Shown piece by piece: positions 17,074 to 25,640 of a stretch of 44,289 nt of DNA (positions are counted from its first letter, which is position 1; each line of letters begins with the position of its first letter). Source of the stretch: Candidatus Gastranaerophilales bacterium. GTDB taxonomy: Bacteria; Cyanobacteriota; Vampirovibrionia; Gastranaerophilales; Gastranaerophilaceae. Both the position numbers and the translations under genes were made by a program. The notes under the pieces are model-generated. The model worked only from the letters and a program-made list of their open reading frames with translations, was not told where the DNA came from and searched no databases. The stretch is from positions 1 through 44,289 of the forward strand of contig CALUPF010000018.1 in NCBI GenBank assembly GCA_944322545.1. Reading direction: 5' to 3'.

Positions 17074-18300
17074 GTGCCATTGAAAAATAATATTATTCTC
17101 ATCTGCAACGATGAAAAAATATCAGAAGAGATAAAAAATAAAATTCTTTTATTAAGGAATAAAGATAATTTTTTTCAAATAAAAGAGGAAAATTGTTTTG
17201 AAATAATAAAAGAAAAAAAGCCTGTTCTTATTCTTTATCATTGTCCAATAAACAATGAGAGTTTTTTGGACATAACAAACAAAGTAAAACAAAATCAGGA
17301 ATTAAAAGATTGTTCAATAATAGCTGTTTTTGATGAAATCGATGAAAATATTTTATGCACAGCTTTTGAAAAAGGTTTAACAGATTTTCTTTTAACAAGT
17401 TCTACTGATTCAGAATACACAATTAGAACAATATGGTGTTTACAAAAAAGAGAAATATCCTACGAATCAGAAAGTAAAAAAGAAATTCTTTCACAACTAA
17501 AAATATTAGACAAAAAAAATCATGTTTATACAGAAAATTATACGTACACAATATTAAAAGAAGAAAGCAAAAAGGAATGGGGAACTTTCGTTGTATTAGC
17601 TCCAGATATTGATGTAAGAAGCAAAATATCACCTGATTCTTTAATGGGAATAATAAAAAGAAATGTCCGTTCTTGTGATATTCTTGGTTTTGCATCTGAT
17701 TTTAAGATTTACTTGTGGTTCAAACAAACGGAAAAAGACAATGTTTTAAAAGTTTTGGAAAAAATAAAAAAAGTTTTAACATCTAATTTCACAATCTCTG
17801 CTGGATATATAGAAACAAAAAATATAGCCTTTGATAAAGCTGAAGAAATGGCAAATAATGCTCTTTCAAAAGCTCTTTTAAAAGGAAATTCCTTTATATA
17901 TGCAAAAGAACCAAAAAAGAAAGAAATAAACTTAGATGTAAACGTAAAAAATTTCAAGGTACATAAAGAAAATTTAATAAAAAAATTAGAAAATATATTA
18001 TCTCCTTTGTTTTATCAAACTCAAAAAAGGATAGAAGAAAAATTATTTGAATCTAAAGTTACTCAGGTTGTAGAAGAAGAAAAAAGCTTTTTCAAACTAG
18101 AAAATGAAAAAGGCACAAGTGTTTTCACAGTAAGTTGTCCTGGCTATACAAAAATAAATATAGAAATAATTCATGATATAAAAGATAGCGATTTGAAAGC
18201 AGAAAAACTTTTTGTCGACAAGGAAGAAATAAGTGAAGAAAAAATAGAATATCTTTTAGATTCTTTCATAAAAAACTTTCAAAATTACACAAATGTTTAA
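17074..18300 (+). CDS. Degenerate receiver plus degenerate GGDEF-like protein
   Basis: The gene starts at a GTG with AGG four bases before it and encodes 408 residues. The first ~125 residues look like a receiver fold (beta strands IILICND, PVLILYHCP, SIIAVFDE; AFEKGLTDFLLTS), but the position of the phospho-acceptor Asp at the end of strand three is not Asp. Residues about 165-285 resemble a diguanylate cyclase fold (CDILGFASDFKIYLWF, then TISAGYIE, EEMANNALSKALLKGNSFIYA), with the GGDEF signature replaced by ASDFK, so catalysis is unlikely. The last ~120 residues are charged and unrecognised. It may act as a binding or scaffold protein. Its position beside flagellin is suggestive only. It is followed by an isochorismatase-like gene after 12 bases. 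Confidence 0.6.
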   Translation: MPLKNNIILICNDEKISEEIKNKILLLRNKDNFFQIKEENCFEIIKEKKPVLILYHCPINNESFLDITNKVKQNQELKDCSIIAVFDEIDENILCTAFEKGLTDFLLTSSTDSEYTIRTIWCLQKREISYESESKKEILSQLKILDKKNHVYTENYTYTILKEESKKEWGTFVVLAPDIDVRSKISPDSLMGIIKRNVRSCDILGFASDFKIYLWFKQTEKDNVLKVLEKIKKVLTSNFTISAGYIETKNIAFDKAEEMANNALSKALLKGNSFIYAKEPKKKEINLDVNVKNFKVHKENLIKKLENILSPLFYQTQKRIEEKLFESKVTQVVEEEKSFFKLENEKGTSVFTVSCPGYTKINIEIIHDIKDSDLKAEKLFVDKEEISEEKIEYLLDSFIKNFQNYTNV

Positions 18301-18312
18301 AAGGAGAAATTT

Positions 18313-18855
18313 ATGACAATAGATATAACAGCAGAAAATTCAGCATTTTTATTCATAGATGTACAAGAAAAACTTGTTAACATGTTACAAAAAGATAAAT
18401 GTGCCAAAAAAGCTGAAATTCTAGCTAAAACAGCAAAAATCTTAAACATCAAAACAATCCTAACAGAACAGTATCCAAAAGGACTTGGATCAACAATACC
18501 GTCAGTAAAATATAGTGTATCTGATAACGCCAAGTTTTTTGAAAAAACTAGTTTTAACGCTCTTCAAACAGAAGATGTTAAAGAAGCAATAGGAGAAGTT
18601 AAAAATGTTTTTATTCTTGGAATAGAAACTCACATTTGTGTTTACCAAACAGCATTAGCTCTTTTAGCTCAAAATTATAATGTTTTTGTAGTAAAAGATG
18701 CTTGTGCATCAAGAGATACAGATGAATTTAAAGCAGGAATAAACCTAATGGAAAAAGAAGGTGCAAAAATATTAACAACAGAAATGGTTATTTTTGAACT
18801 TTTAAAATCATCTAAACACCCAAATTTCAAAGAAATACAGGCATTCATAAAATAA
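18313..18855 (+). CDS. Isochorismatase-family cysteine hydrolase
   Basis: The 180-residue protein has the family catalytic triad in place. The Asp is in AFLFIDVQEKLV, the Lys in LTEQYPKGLG and the Cys in GIETHICVYQTALALLAQ, followed by the usual VVKDACASR. These enzymes hydrolyse amide or vinyl-ether bonds (nicotinamide, isochorismate, ureidoacrylate); the TEQYPKGLG form is typical of the small YcaC-like group of unknown substrate. AAGGAG sits seven bases before the ATG. It lies 12 bases after the degenerate GGDEF gene and one base before the following small ORF, so the three are probably one transcript ending at 19204. Confidence 0.9.
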   Translation: MTIDITAENSAFLFIDVQEKLVNMLQKDKCAKKAEILAKTAKILNIKTILTEQYPKGLGSTIPSVKYSVSDNAKFFEKTSFNALQTEDVKEAIGEVKNVFILGIETHICVYQTALALLAQNYNVFVVKDACASRDTDEFKAGINLMEKEGAKILTTEMVIFELLKSSKHPNFKEIQAFIK

Positions 18856-18856
18856 A

Positions 18857-19156
18857 ATGATACTAAAAGATTTTTCAGATTTTTTAAAACAAAATGAAGA
18901 GAAACCATCTGTTTCTCTTCTATATGTATGGTTAAAATTAAAAATAGAATCTCCTGCAAAAACAAATGTAGATAAAATACTACAAAAAGAAATCTACATA
19001 GCTAAAAATAAAACAGGAAATTTTTTATTCATAGGAAAATCACCATCAGGAAGAAATCTAATACAAAGTTTATACAATTTTGCATTGAGTTTTGAACAAC
19101 AAAAAATGTCCAGATGGGTTCACAACCAAAAAGCAAATAATTTCAAAGATTGTTAA
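18857..19156 (+). CDS. Small hypothetical protein, 99 residues
   Basis: I do not recognise this protein. It starts one base after the stop of the hydrolase gene, is followed 22 bases later by a strong terminator, and has the same A-rich codon style as its upstream neighbours, so it is very probably a real coupled gene. It is Lys-rich, without signal peptide or membrane segment; a KNKTGNFLFIGKSPSGRNLI segment sits near residues 50-70. No cysteine pair or nucleotide-binding motif stands out. Confidence 0.65.
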   Translation: MILKDFSDFLKQNEEKPSVSLLYVWLKLKIESPAKTNVDKILQKEIYIAKNKTGNFLFIGKSPSGRNLIQSLYNFALSFEQQKMSRWVHNQKANNFKDC

Positions 19157-19178
19157 AATATTGTAAAAATAAGGTTTT

Positions 19179-19204
19179 GGGCATGGATCCATGCCCATTT
19201 TTTG
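19179..19204 (+). terminator. Intrinsic terminator before the dnaN upstream region
   Basis: The perfect 18-base palindrome GGGCATGGATCCATGCCC (19179-19196) folds to a seven-pair stem and is followed by ATTTTTTG. It closes the plus-strand transcript and insulates the repeat-rich region upstream of dnaN. Confidence 0.93.
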
Positions 19205-19524
19205 TAATATCATGAAAAACTTTTCCTGTTCAAAACTTGTTCAAAACATTATTTCGATTGTTCAAACTTATATAAAAATAAATGACTTTTGAACAAAAAA
19301 GAAAATTAAATAAAAGTTTTTGAATAATTTTAAAAGTTTTAAAAAAGTTTTCTACAAAAAATTAACAAAGTTATGAACAAGTTTTGTTCTTTGTATTGTT
19401 TCGTTTATAATAGTTTTATACAATAATAATCGTCTTTATTAACTATTATTATTTATTTTATTTATTTATATATTAAATTATAAATAAAAGAATTAAAAAA
19501 ACTGTCAGGAGAAAAAATTTAAAA
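19205..19524. other. Candidate replication origin / dnaN control region
   Basis: This 320-base gap contains no gene. It holds GTTCAAAA-type repeats at 19228-19236, 19239-19247, 19260-19267 and, inverted, 19287-19294. It also holds a dyad GAACAA-gtt-TTGTTC at 19375-19389, a near-consensus cyanobacterial DnaA box TTTTCTACA at 19348-19356 (one change from TTTTCCACA), and a 60-base block around 19435-19500 that is almost pure A/T. The dnaN ribosome binding site AGGAG lies at 19507. Base composition of plus-strand genes differs on the two sides. Placement of the origin upstream of dnaN is known in Synechococcus elongatus. This remains a proposal: perfect DnaA boxes are not seen. Confidence 0.5.
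19228..19294. repeat. GTTCAAAA repeat cluster
   Basis: Direct copies GTTCAAAAC (19228-19236), GTTCAAAAC (19239-19247) and GTTCAAAC (19260-19267) start 11 and 21 bases apart, close to one and two helical turns. An inverted copy TTTTGAAC lies at 19287-19294. The spacing suggests binding sites for one protein on the same face of the DNA. Confidence 0.7.
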
Positions 19525-20655
19525 ATGTCGAATATGGAATTTACTATTGAAAAAGAATCACTTTTAACAAATTTAAAAATTGTTGAAAAAACAACTGTAG
19601 CAAGAGGTATTCAACCTGTTTTATCAAACATTTTAATCAATGCATCTTCTGACAATTTTATAACCTTTTCTGCAACAGATTTAGATATAAGCATAATGTC
19701 TAAAACTATAGCTTCTGTTCAAACTCCTGGTAAAATTACATTGCCGGCTAAAAAGCTTTCTGAAATTGTTTCTAAATTAAGTAATAAACCCATCGTTTTT
19801 TCATTAAATGGAGAAACTAATGTGGTTAATATAATTTGTGGAAACTCTAAATTTGAATTGATAGGTATTAGTGCAGATGAATATCCATCTTTGATTACAG
19901 AAGAAGATATAAAAGACAGAGAATCTGTTGAGATTGACTTAAATCCTTTCATTAAATCTATAAAGTATACAGCATTTTCTGCAGCTAATTATGAAAATAG
20001 AAATATTATAAGTGGTGTTTTTTGTTCAATATCAAAAGACAATATAGAAATGGCTGCGACTGATGGAAATAGATTAACAAGAATTGTTGAAAAAATAACA
20101 AACGAAAAAGATGCAGATATTAGTTGTGTTATTCCATCAAAAACTCTTCAAGAATTTTTGAGAATATCTTCATTTTTGAATGATGAAAAATTATCATTGA
20201 TAATAGAAAAAACAAGAATTGTATTTAAAACGTCTTCTATGATAATGACTTCAAGATTGCTAGAAGGGGAGTATCCTCCTTATAAACAGTTGATTCCTCA
20301 AAGTTGTGAAAAAAATGCATTAATTTCTCGTGAAGAAATGATATCAGCTCTTGAAAGAGTTGCCGTAATGGTTAATGAAAGAACTAATATTGTTAAATTT
20401 ATATTTGGTGAAAATACATTGTTCTTAAAAGCTGATACTCCAGACGCTGGTTTGGGAGAAGATTCTATTTCTGCTGAATACACAGATGAAGAGTTAACAA
20501 TTGCTTTTAATTATCGTTATGTTTTAGACTCTTTAAAAATAATGGAATCAGAAAAGGTTAAAATTGGTCTTGGTGGTAGTTTGTCAGCTACTTTGTTTAG
20601 ACCTGATAGCGATGATGATTATTTATGTTTAATAATGCCAATACAAATAAGATAA
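19525..20655 (+). CDS. dnaN: DNA polymerase III beta subunit (sliding clamp)
   Basis: The 376-residue protein is the ring-shaped processivity clamp. The N-terminus MEFTIEKESLLTNLKIVEKTT and ILINASSDNFITFSATDLDISI are typical. Later blocks are AADGNRLTRI and LEGEYPPYKQLIP, and the protein ends in YLCLIMPIQIR, the conserved C-terminal MP-x-R/L region that lines the partner-binding pocket. An ATG occurs at 19525 and another three codons later; AGGAG is 12 bases before the first. dnaA, recF and gyrB are not adjacent, as in cyanobacteria. thrB follows after 11 bases, so the two are probably co-transcribed. Confidence 0.97.
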   Translation: MSNMEFTIEKESLLTNLKIVEKTTVARGIQPVLSNILINASSDNFITFSATDLDISIMSKTIASVQTPGKITLPAKKLSEIVSKLSNKPIVFSLNGETNVVNIICGNSKFELIGISADEYPSLITEEDIKDRESVEIDLNPFIKSIKYTAFSAANYENRNIISGVFCSISKDNIEMAATDGNRLTRIVEKITNEKDADISCVIPSKTLQEFLRISSFLNDEKLSLIIEKTRIVFKTSSMIMTSRLLEGEYPPYKQLIPQSCEKNALISREEMISALERVAVMVNERTNIVKFIFGENTLFLKADTPDAGLGEDSISAEYTDEELTIAFNYRYVLDSLKIMESEKVKIGLGGSLSATLFRPDSDDDYLCLIMPIQIR

Positions 20656-20666
20656 GATAGGTTTTT

Positions 20667-21596
20667 ATGAAAGTTAGTGTAAAAGTTCCAGCAACAACTG
20701 CAAATTTAGGTCCGGGTTTTGATTCTTTTGGTTTGGCTTTGCCAATTTTTAATACGATTACTGTTGAAGAAACTATTATGCCTGGAACTGGTATTGAAAT
20801 AAATATTATTGATGAAACAAAGGAACAGGATTTGATTTCTATTCCAACAGATGAAAATAATATTGTTTATAAAGCTATAGAACTTTTATATAATTCGATA
20901 GGTCAGTCACCTAGCGAATTAAAGATAACAATTAAAACTCAAATTCCAATAGCTAGAGGTTTGGGAAGTTCTGCTTCAATTATCGTTGGTGGATTGATGG
21001 CAGCTAATGAACTACTAGGAAGACCTGCTGATGAAGCTGCTTTGTTGTCAATAGCAACCGAAATAGAAGATCATCCTGATAATATAACACCAGCTTTAGT
21101 TGGTGGTTTAGTTGTTTCATCTTTGGAAGAAGATGGTAGTGTTGTTTATTCTAAAATGAATTGGCCTAAAGATTGGAATATAACTGTTTGTATTCCTGAT
21201 TATGAATTATCTACAAGTATTGCTCGTTCAGTTTTGCCTGCTGAAGTGCCGATGAAGGATGCTATTTTTAATTTAAAACATGCAGCTATGCTTGTTCAGG
21301 CCGTAAATACACACGATGAAAAACTAATGAAAATAGCATTGAATGATAAACTTCATCAACAGTATAGAGAAAAGTTAATTCCTGGTTTAAAAGAAATAAA
21401 AGAAGCTTTAAAACATGAAGAGAATGTTATGGGCGTTGTTATAAGTGGAGCTGGTCCAGCTATTTTAGTTATTTCTTATGGAAATAATTTAGATAAAATA
21501 AGAGAGACAGTTTCTAACGTTTGGTTAGATATGAATGTAAAATCTAAAATTTTAACTCTTCAAGTAGAAGAAAAAGGCGCTACTGTCGTAGATTAG
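20667..21596 (+). CDS. thrB: Homoserine kinase
   Basis: The 309-residue GHMP kinase phosphorylates homoserine on the path to threonine. The N-terminus VKVPATTANLGPGFDSFGLAL and the ATP-binding motif PIARGLGSSASIIVGGLMAAN are diagnostic for ThrB, as is the C-terminal GVVISGAGPAILVI glycine loop. It is 11 bases downstream of dnaN, with ATAGGT before the ATG. Neither thrA nor thrC is in the window. Confidence 0.96.
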   Translation: MKVSVKVPATTANLGPGFDSFGLALPIFNTITVEETIMPGTGIEINIIDETKEQDLISIPTDENNIVYKAIELLYNSIGQSPSELKITIKTQIPIARGLGSSASIIVGGLMAANELLGRPADEAALLSIATEIEDHPDNITPALVGGLVVSSLEEDGSVVYSKMNWPKDWNITVCIPDYELSTSIARSVLPAEVPMKDAIFNLKHAAMLVQAVNTHDEKLMKIALNDKLHQQYREKLIPGLKEIKEALKHEENVMGVVISGAGPAILVISYGNNLDKIRETVSNVWLDMNVKSKILTLQVEEKGATVVD

Positions 21597-21696
21597 CTAT
21601 GATTTTTTATGATTTTACGTACTAGTTTTATTCCTTTTTTGATTATTGATTTATAAACAGATAATCATCTTTTTAACTCATTGAAAAAATTTCTGT

Positions 21697-21725
21697 TTGT
21701 ATAAAAATAATTAAAAATGTATAAT
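21697..21725 (+). promoter_or_regulatory. Sigma-70-type promoter for atpD
   Basis: TTGTAT (21697-21702) and TATAAT (21720-21725) are separated by 17 bases, 34 bases before the atpD ATG. The -10 is perfect and the -35 moderate. Confidence 0.55.
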
Positions 21726-21746
21726 TAGTTGTGATTTTACATGTAA

Positions 21747-23168
<1,422 letters not shown>

Positions 23169-23172
23169 GAAT

Positions 23173-23577
23173 ATGTCTAAAAAAATTAACTTGAAAATTA
23201 TTACTCACGAAAAAGAAGTTTTCAACGAAGATGTTGATGCCGTATATTCAAAAAGTGTGGAAGGTGAATTTGGTATTTTGCCTGATCACCAACCTTTTAT
23301 GGGTGCTTTGGATATTGGCGTTACAAAGGTTGAAAAAGACGGTAAGTTTGAATTTATTTCAACTATGGGTGGAATTTTTCAATTTAAAAATAACGAAGCT
23401 ATTATTCTTACAGATTTAGCAGAAAAAGGTTCTGACATCGATGTGACAAGAGCAAAAGCAGCAAAAGAAAGAGCAGAAGCTAGAATTGGATCACACGATG
23501 TCGAAGTTGATAATGCTAGAGCTCAAATTGCTTTGGCTAAAGCAATGGCAAGATTAAAAGCTGCAATGAAGGATTAA
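23173..23577 (+). CDS. atpC: ATP synthase F1, epsilon subunit
   Basis: The 134-residue protein is the central-stalk epsilon subunit. The N-terminal beta sandwich starts INLKIITHEKEVFNEDVDAVYSKSVEGEFGILPDHQP. The C-terminal helical hairpin reads VTRAKAAKERAEARI...ARAQIALAKAMARLKAAMKD and is involved in regulation in other bacteria. It starts four bases after the atpD stop and is followed by a terminator, so atpD-atpC is a two-gene unit. Confidence 0.97.
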   Translation: MSKKINLKIITHEKEVFNEDVDAVYSKSVEGEFGILPDHQPFMGALDIGVTKVEKDGKFEFISTMGGIFQFKNNEAIILTDLAEKGSDIDVTRAKAAKERAEARIGSHDVEVDNARAQIALAKAMARLKAAMKD

Positions 23578-23601
23578 TTTATAAATCTTTTTTATAAAAA
23601 A

Positions 23602-23629
23602 TGGCTCTGTTTAGCAGGGTCATTTTTTT
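23602..23629 (+). terminator. Intrinsic terminator after atpC
   Basis: TGGCTCTG (23602-23609) pairs with CAGGGTCA (23615-23622), with two wobbles, around a five-base loop, followed by seven T. Confidence 0.88.
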
Positions 23630-23642
23630 ATGCAATTAAATA

Positions 23643-23651
23643 TGTTATAAT
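23643..23651 (+). promoter_or_regulatory. Extended -10 for dapF
   Basis: TGTTATAAT (TG-n-TATAAT) lies 29 bases before the dapF ATG, directly after the atpC terminator. No good -35 was found, which is compatible with an extended -10 promoter. Confidence 0.55.
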
Positions 23652-23680
23652 TTAGCCGATACATAAGTAAGGGTAGGAAA

Positions 23681-24535
23681 ATGACTCAAGTAAAATTCAC
23701 AAAAATGCAAGGTGCTGGAAATGATTTTATTTTAATGGAATATGATGAATATAAAAAAATAGAAAAAAAATTTCCTGACATAGCTAAATTTTTGTGTGAT
23801 AGACATTTTGGCATAGGAGCTGATGGTATTTTTGTTCCTGTTGAAAACCCTTCTACTTATGCTGATTTAGGTTGGCTATTTTATCAAGCGGATGGTTCTA
23901 CAGCCCAAATGTGTGGTAATGGAATGAGATGTTTTGCAAGATTTTGTTATGATAAAAAAATTGTGAATAAAAGAAAATTTTCTGTAGAAACTCTTGCTGG
24001 AAAAATAGTTCCTGAGGTTTTAGAAGATTTGACTATTAAGGTTAATATGGGAAAACCAATTTTAGAACCTGAAAAAATTCCTTTTGGTGGAAGTAAAAAT
24101 TTGAATTATCCTCTTTGGGATGGAATGAAAAAGTTTACAGTTAATGCAATTAGTATGGGTAACCCTCATTGTGTGATAATAGTCAAAGATGATGAAGATA
24201 TTAATGAATTGGCTAAAAAATATGGAGAAAAAATAGAGCATGATTCTTTATTTCCAGAAAAAACAAATGTTGAATTCATAAAGATTAAATCAAAAAATGA
24301 AATCGATGTTGCTGTTTGGGAAAGAGGTTGTGGAATTACTCTTGCTTGTGGTACTGGAGCTTGTGCTAGTGTTGTTGCTGCTATTTTAAATGGTTTGTGT
24401 GACAACAAGGTTAATGTAAATCTTCCAGGAGGTGCATTGACTATTGAATGGGCAGGTAATTCACAAAATGCTGATTTTGATGTATTTATGACTGGTAAAG
24501 CAGAATACGTTTTTGAAGGAACTATAAACATATAG
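23681..24535 (+). CDS. dapF: Diaminopimelate epimerase
   Basis: The 284-residue enzyme interconverts LL- and meso-diaminopimelate for lysine and peptidoglycan. Both catalytic cysteines are present: C78 in QMCGNGMRCFARF and C223 in ITLACGTGACASV. The N-terminus FTKMQGAGNDFIL and the NPHCVI segment are also conserved. Cyanobacterial relatives often make DAP by the aminotransferase route that also needs DapF, but no dapL is in the window. Its stop codon overlaps the GTG start of the following ABC ATPase by one base. Confidence 0.97.
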   Translation: MTQVKFTKMQGAGNDFILMEYDEYKKIEKKFPDIAKFLCDRHFGIGADGIFVPVENPSTYADLGWLFYQADGSTAQMCGNGMRCFARFCYDKKIVNKRKFSVETLAGKIVPEVLEDLTIKVNMGKPILEPEKIPFGGSKNLNYPLWDGMKKFTVNAISMGNPHCVIIVKDDEDINELAKKYGEKIEHDSLFPEKTNVEFIKIKSKNEIDVAVWERGCGITLACGTGACASVVAAILNGLCDNKVNVNLPGGALTIEWAGNSQNADFDVFMTGKAEYVFEGTINI

Positions 24536-25488
24536 TGACAAAAATATTAGAAGTAAAAAATTTAAATATTGGTTTTAATTTATCAGATTCTTTTCGACAA
24601 GCTATTTATGATGTTAATTTTAGTCTTGAAAAAGGCGAAATGCTTGCTATCGTGGGCGAATCAGGCTGTGGAAAAAGTTTGTCAGCAATGTCTATTTTAC
24701 AATTACTGCCGGAAACAGCTGAAATAAAATCAGGTGAAATTTTTTTTAATGGAGAAAATCTTTTAAATTTAACGCAAAAGCAGATGCAAAAAATTAGAGG
24801 AAAAAAGATAGCTTTAATTCCTCAAGATCCGATGACATCTTTAAATCCTTTATATACTATAGGAAATCAACTTTTAGAGGTTATTGAATTGCATCAAGGT
24901 TTAAAAGGACAGGAAGCTTTTGATGTTGCTGTGAAAGCTCTTGAAAAAGTGAAAATTCCTGATGCAAAAGAAAAAATGAAATCATACCCTCATGAATTTT
25001 CAGGTGGTATGAAACAAAGGGTTATTATTGCTATGGCTTTGGCTTGTAATGCTGAATTAATTATTGCTGATGAACCCACAACAGCTTTAGATGTGACAGT
25101 TCAAGCTCAAATTATGGATATTTTAAAAGATATAAAAGAAAGGTTTAATATTTCTATTATTTTAATTACTCATGATTTAGGTGTTGTGGCTGAAAATGCA
25201 GATAAAATTGCTGTTATGTATTCAGGTCATGTCGTTGAGTTTGCCGATAAAAATGAGATATTAAATAATCCTCTACATCCATATACGAAAGCATTGTTAA
25301 ATGTAATTTTAGACATTAATTCTAAAGATGTAAAAACAATAGAAGGTCAGCCACCATCTATAATGGATAATATTTCAGGATGCTCCTTTCATCCAAGATG
25401 TAAGGATTGTATGAATATTTGTATCAAAGAAAAACCAAATAATGTGATTAGAAATAAGACAATTGTGGCATGTCATTTGTATAATTGA
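24535..25488 (+). CDS. ABC transporter ATP-binding protein, oligopeptide/dipeptide (OppD/DppD) type
   Basis: The gene starts with GTG inside TAGTG, overlapping the dapF stop. The 317-residue ATPase has Walker A GESGCGKS (41-48), a Q-loop in IPQDPMTSLNP, signature FSGGMKQR (155-162) and Walker B LIIADEP with TTALDVTVQAQI. The C-terminal oligopeptide extension GCSFHPRCKDCMNICIKEKP contains the cysteine cluster typical of the OppD/DppD group. These import di- or oligopeptides, or nickel. Permease, OppF and binding-protein genes are absent nearby, so partners must be encoded elsewhere. Translational coupling to dapF is seen; a functional link such as recycling of cell-wall peptides is only a guess. 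Confidence 0.9.
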   Translation: MTKILEVKNLNIGFNLSDSFRQAIYDVNFSLEKGEMLAIVGESGCGKSLSAMSILQLLPETAEIKSGEIFFNGENLLNLTQKQMQKIRGKKIALIPQDPMTSLNPLYTIGNQLLEVIELHQGLKGQEAFDVAVKALEKVKIPDAKEKMKSYPHEFSGGMKQRVIIAMALACNAELIIADEPTTALDVTVQAQIMDILKDIKERFNISIILITHDLGVVAENADKIAVMYSGHVVEFADKNEILNNPLHPYTKALLNVILDINSKDVKTIEGQPPSIMDNISGCSFHPRCKDCMNICIKEKPNNVIRNKTIVACHLYN

Positions 25489-25640
25489 TCTTTTATAAAA
25501 AATGTTGATATTATAAGGTTTTTTCATATAAAACGTTTGTGTATTTTCAAAAAATATGCTAGTCTAGAACTGTGTAAAATTAATGGTTTCTAGAATATAA
25601 AAAAAACGAATATACTCAGTTTATTAAAAGGAGACAAATT

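Noticed and set aside
19375..19389. LexA/SOS box
   Set aside because: GAAC and GTTC are seven bases apart instead of four, and the half-site is shared with the nearby repeats.
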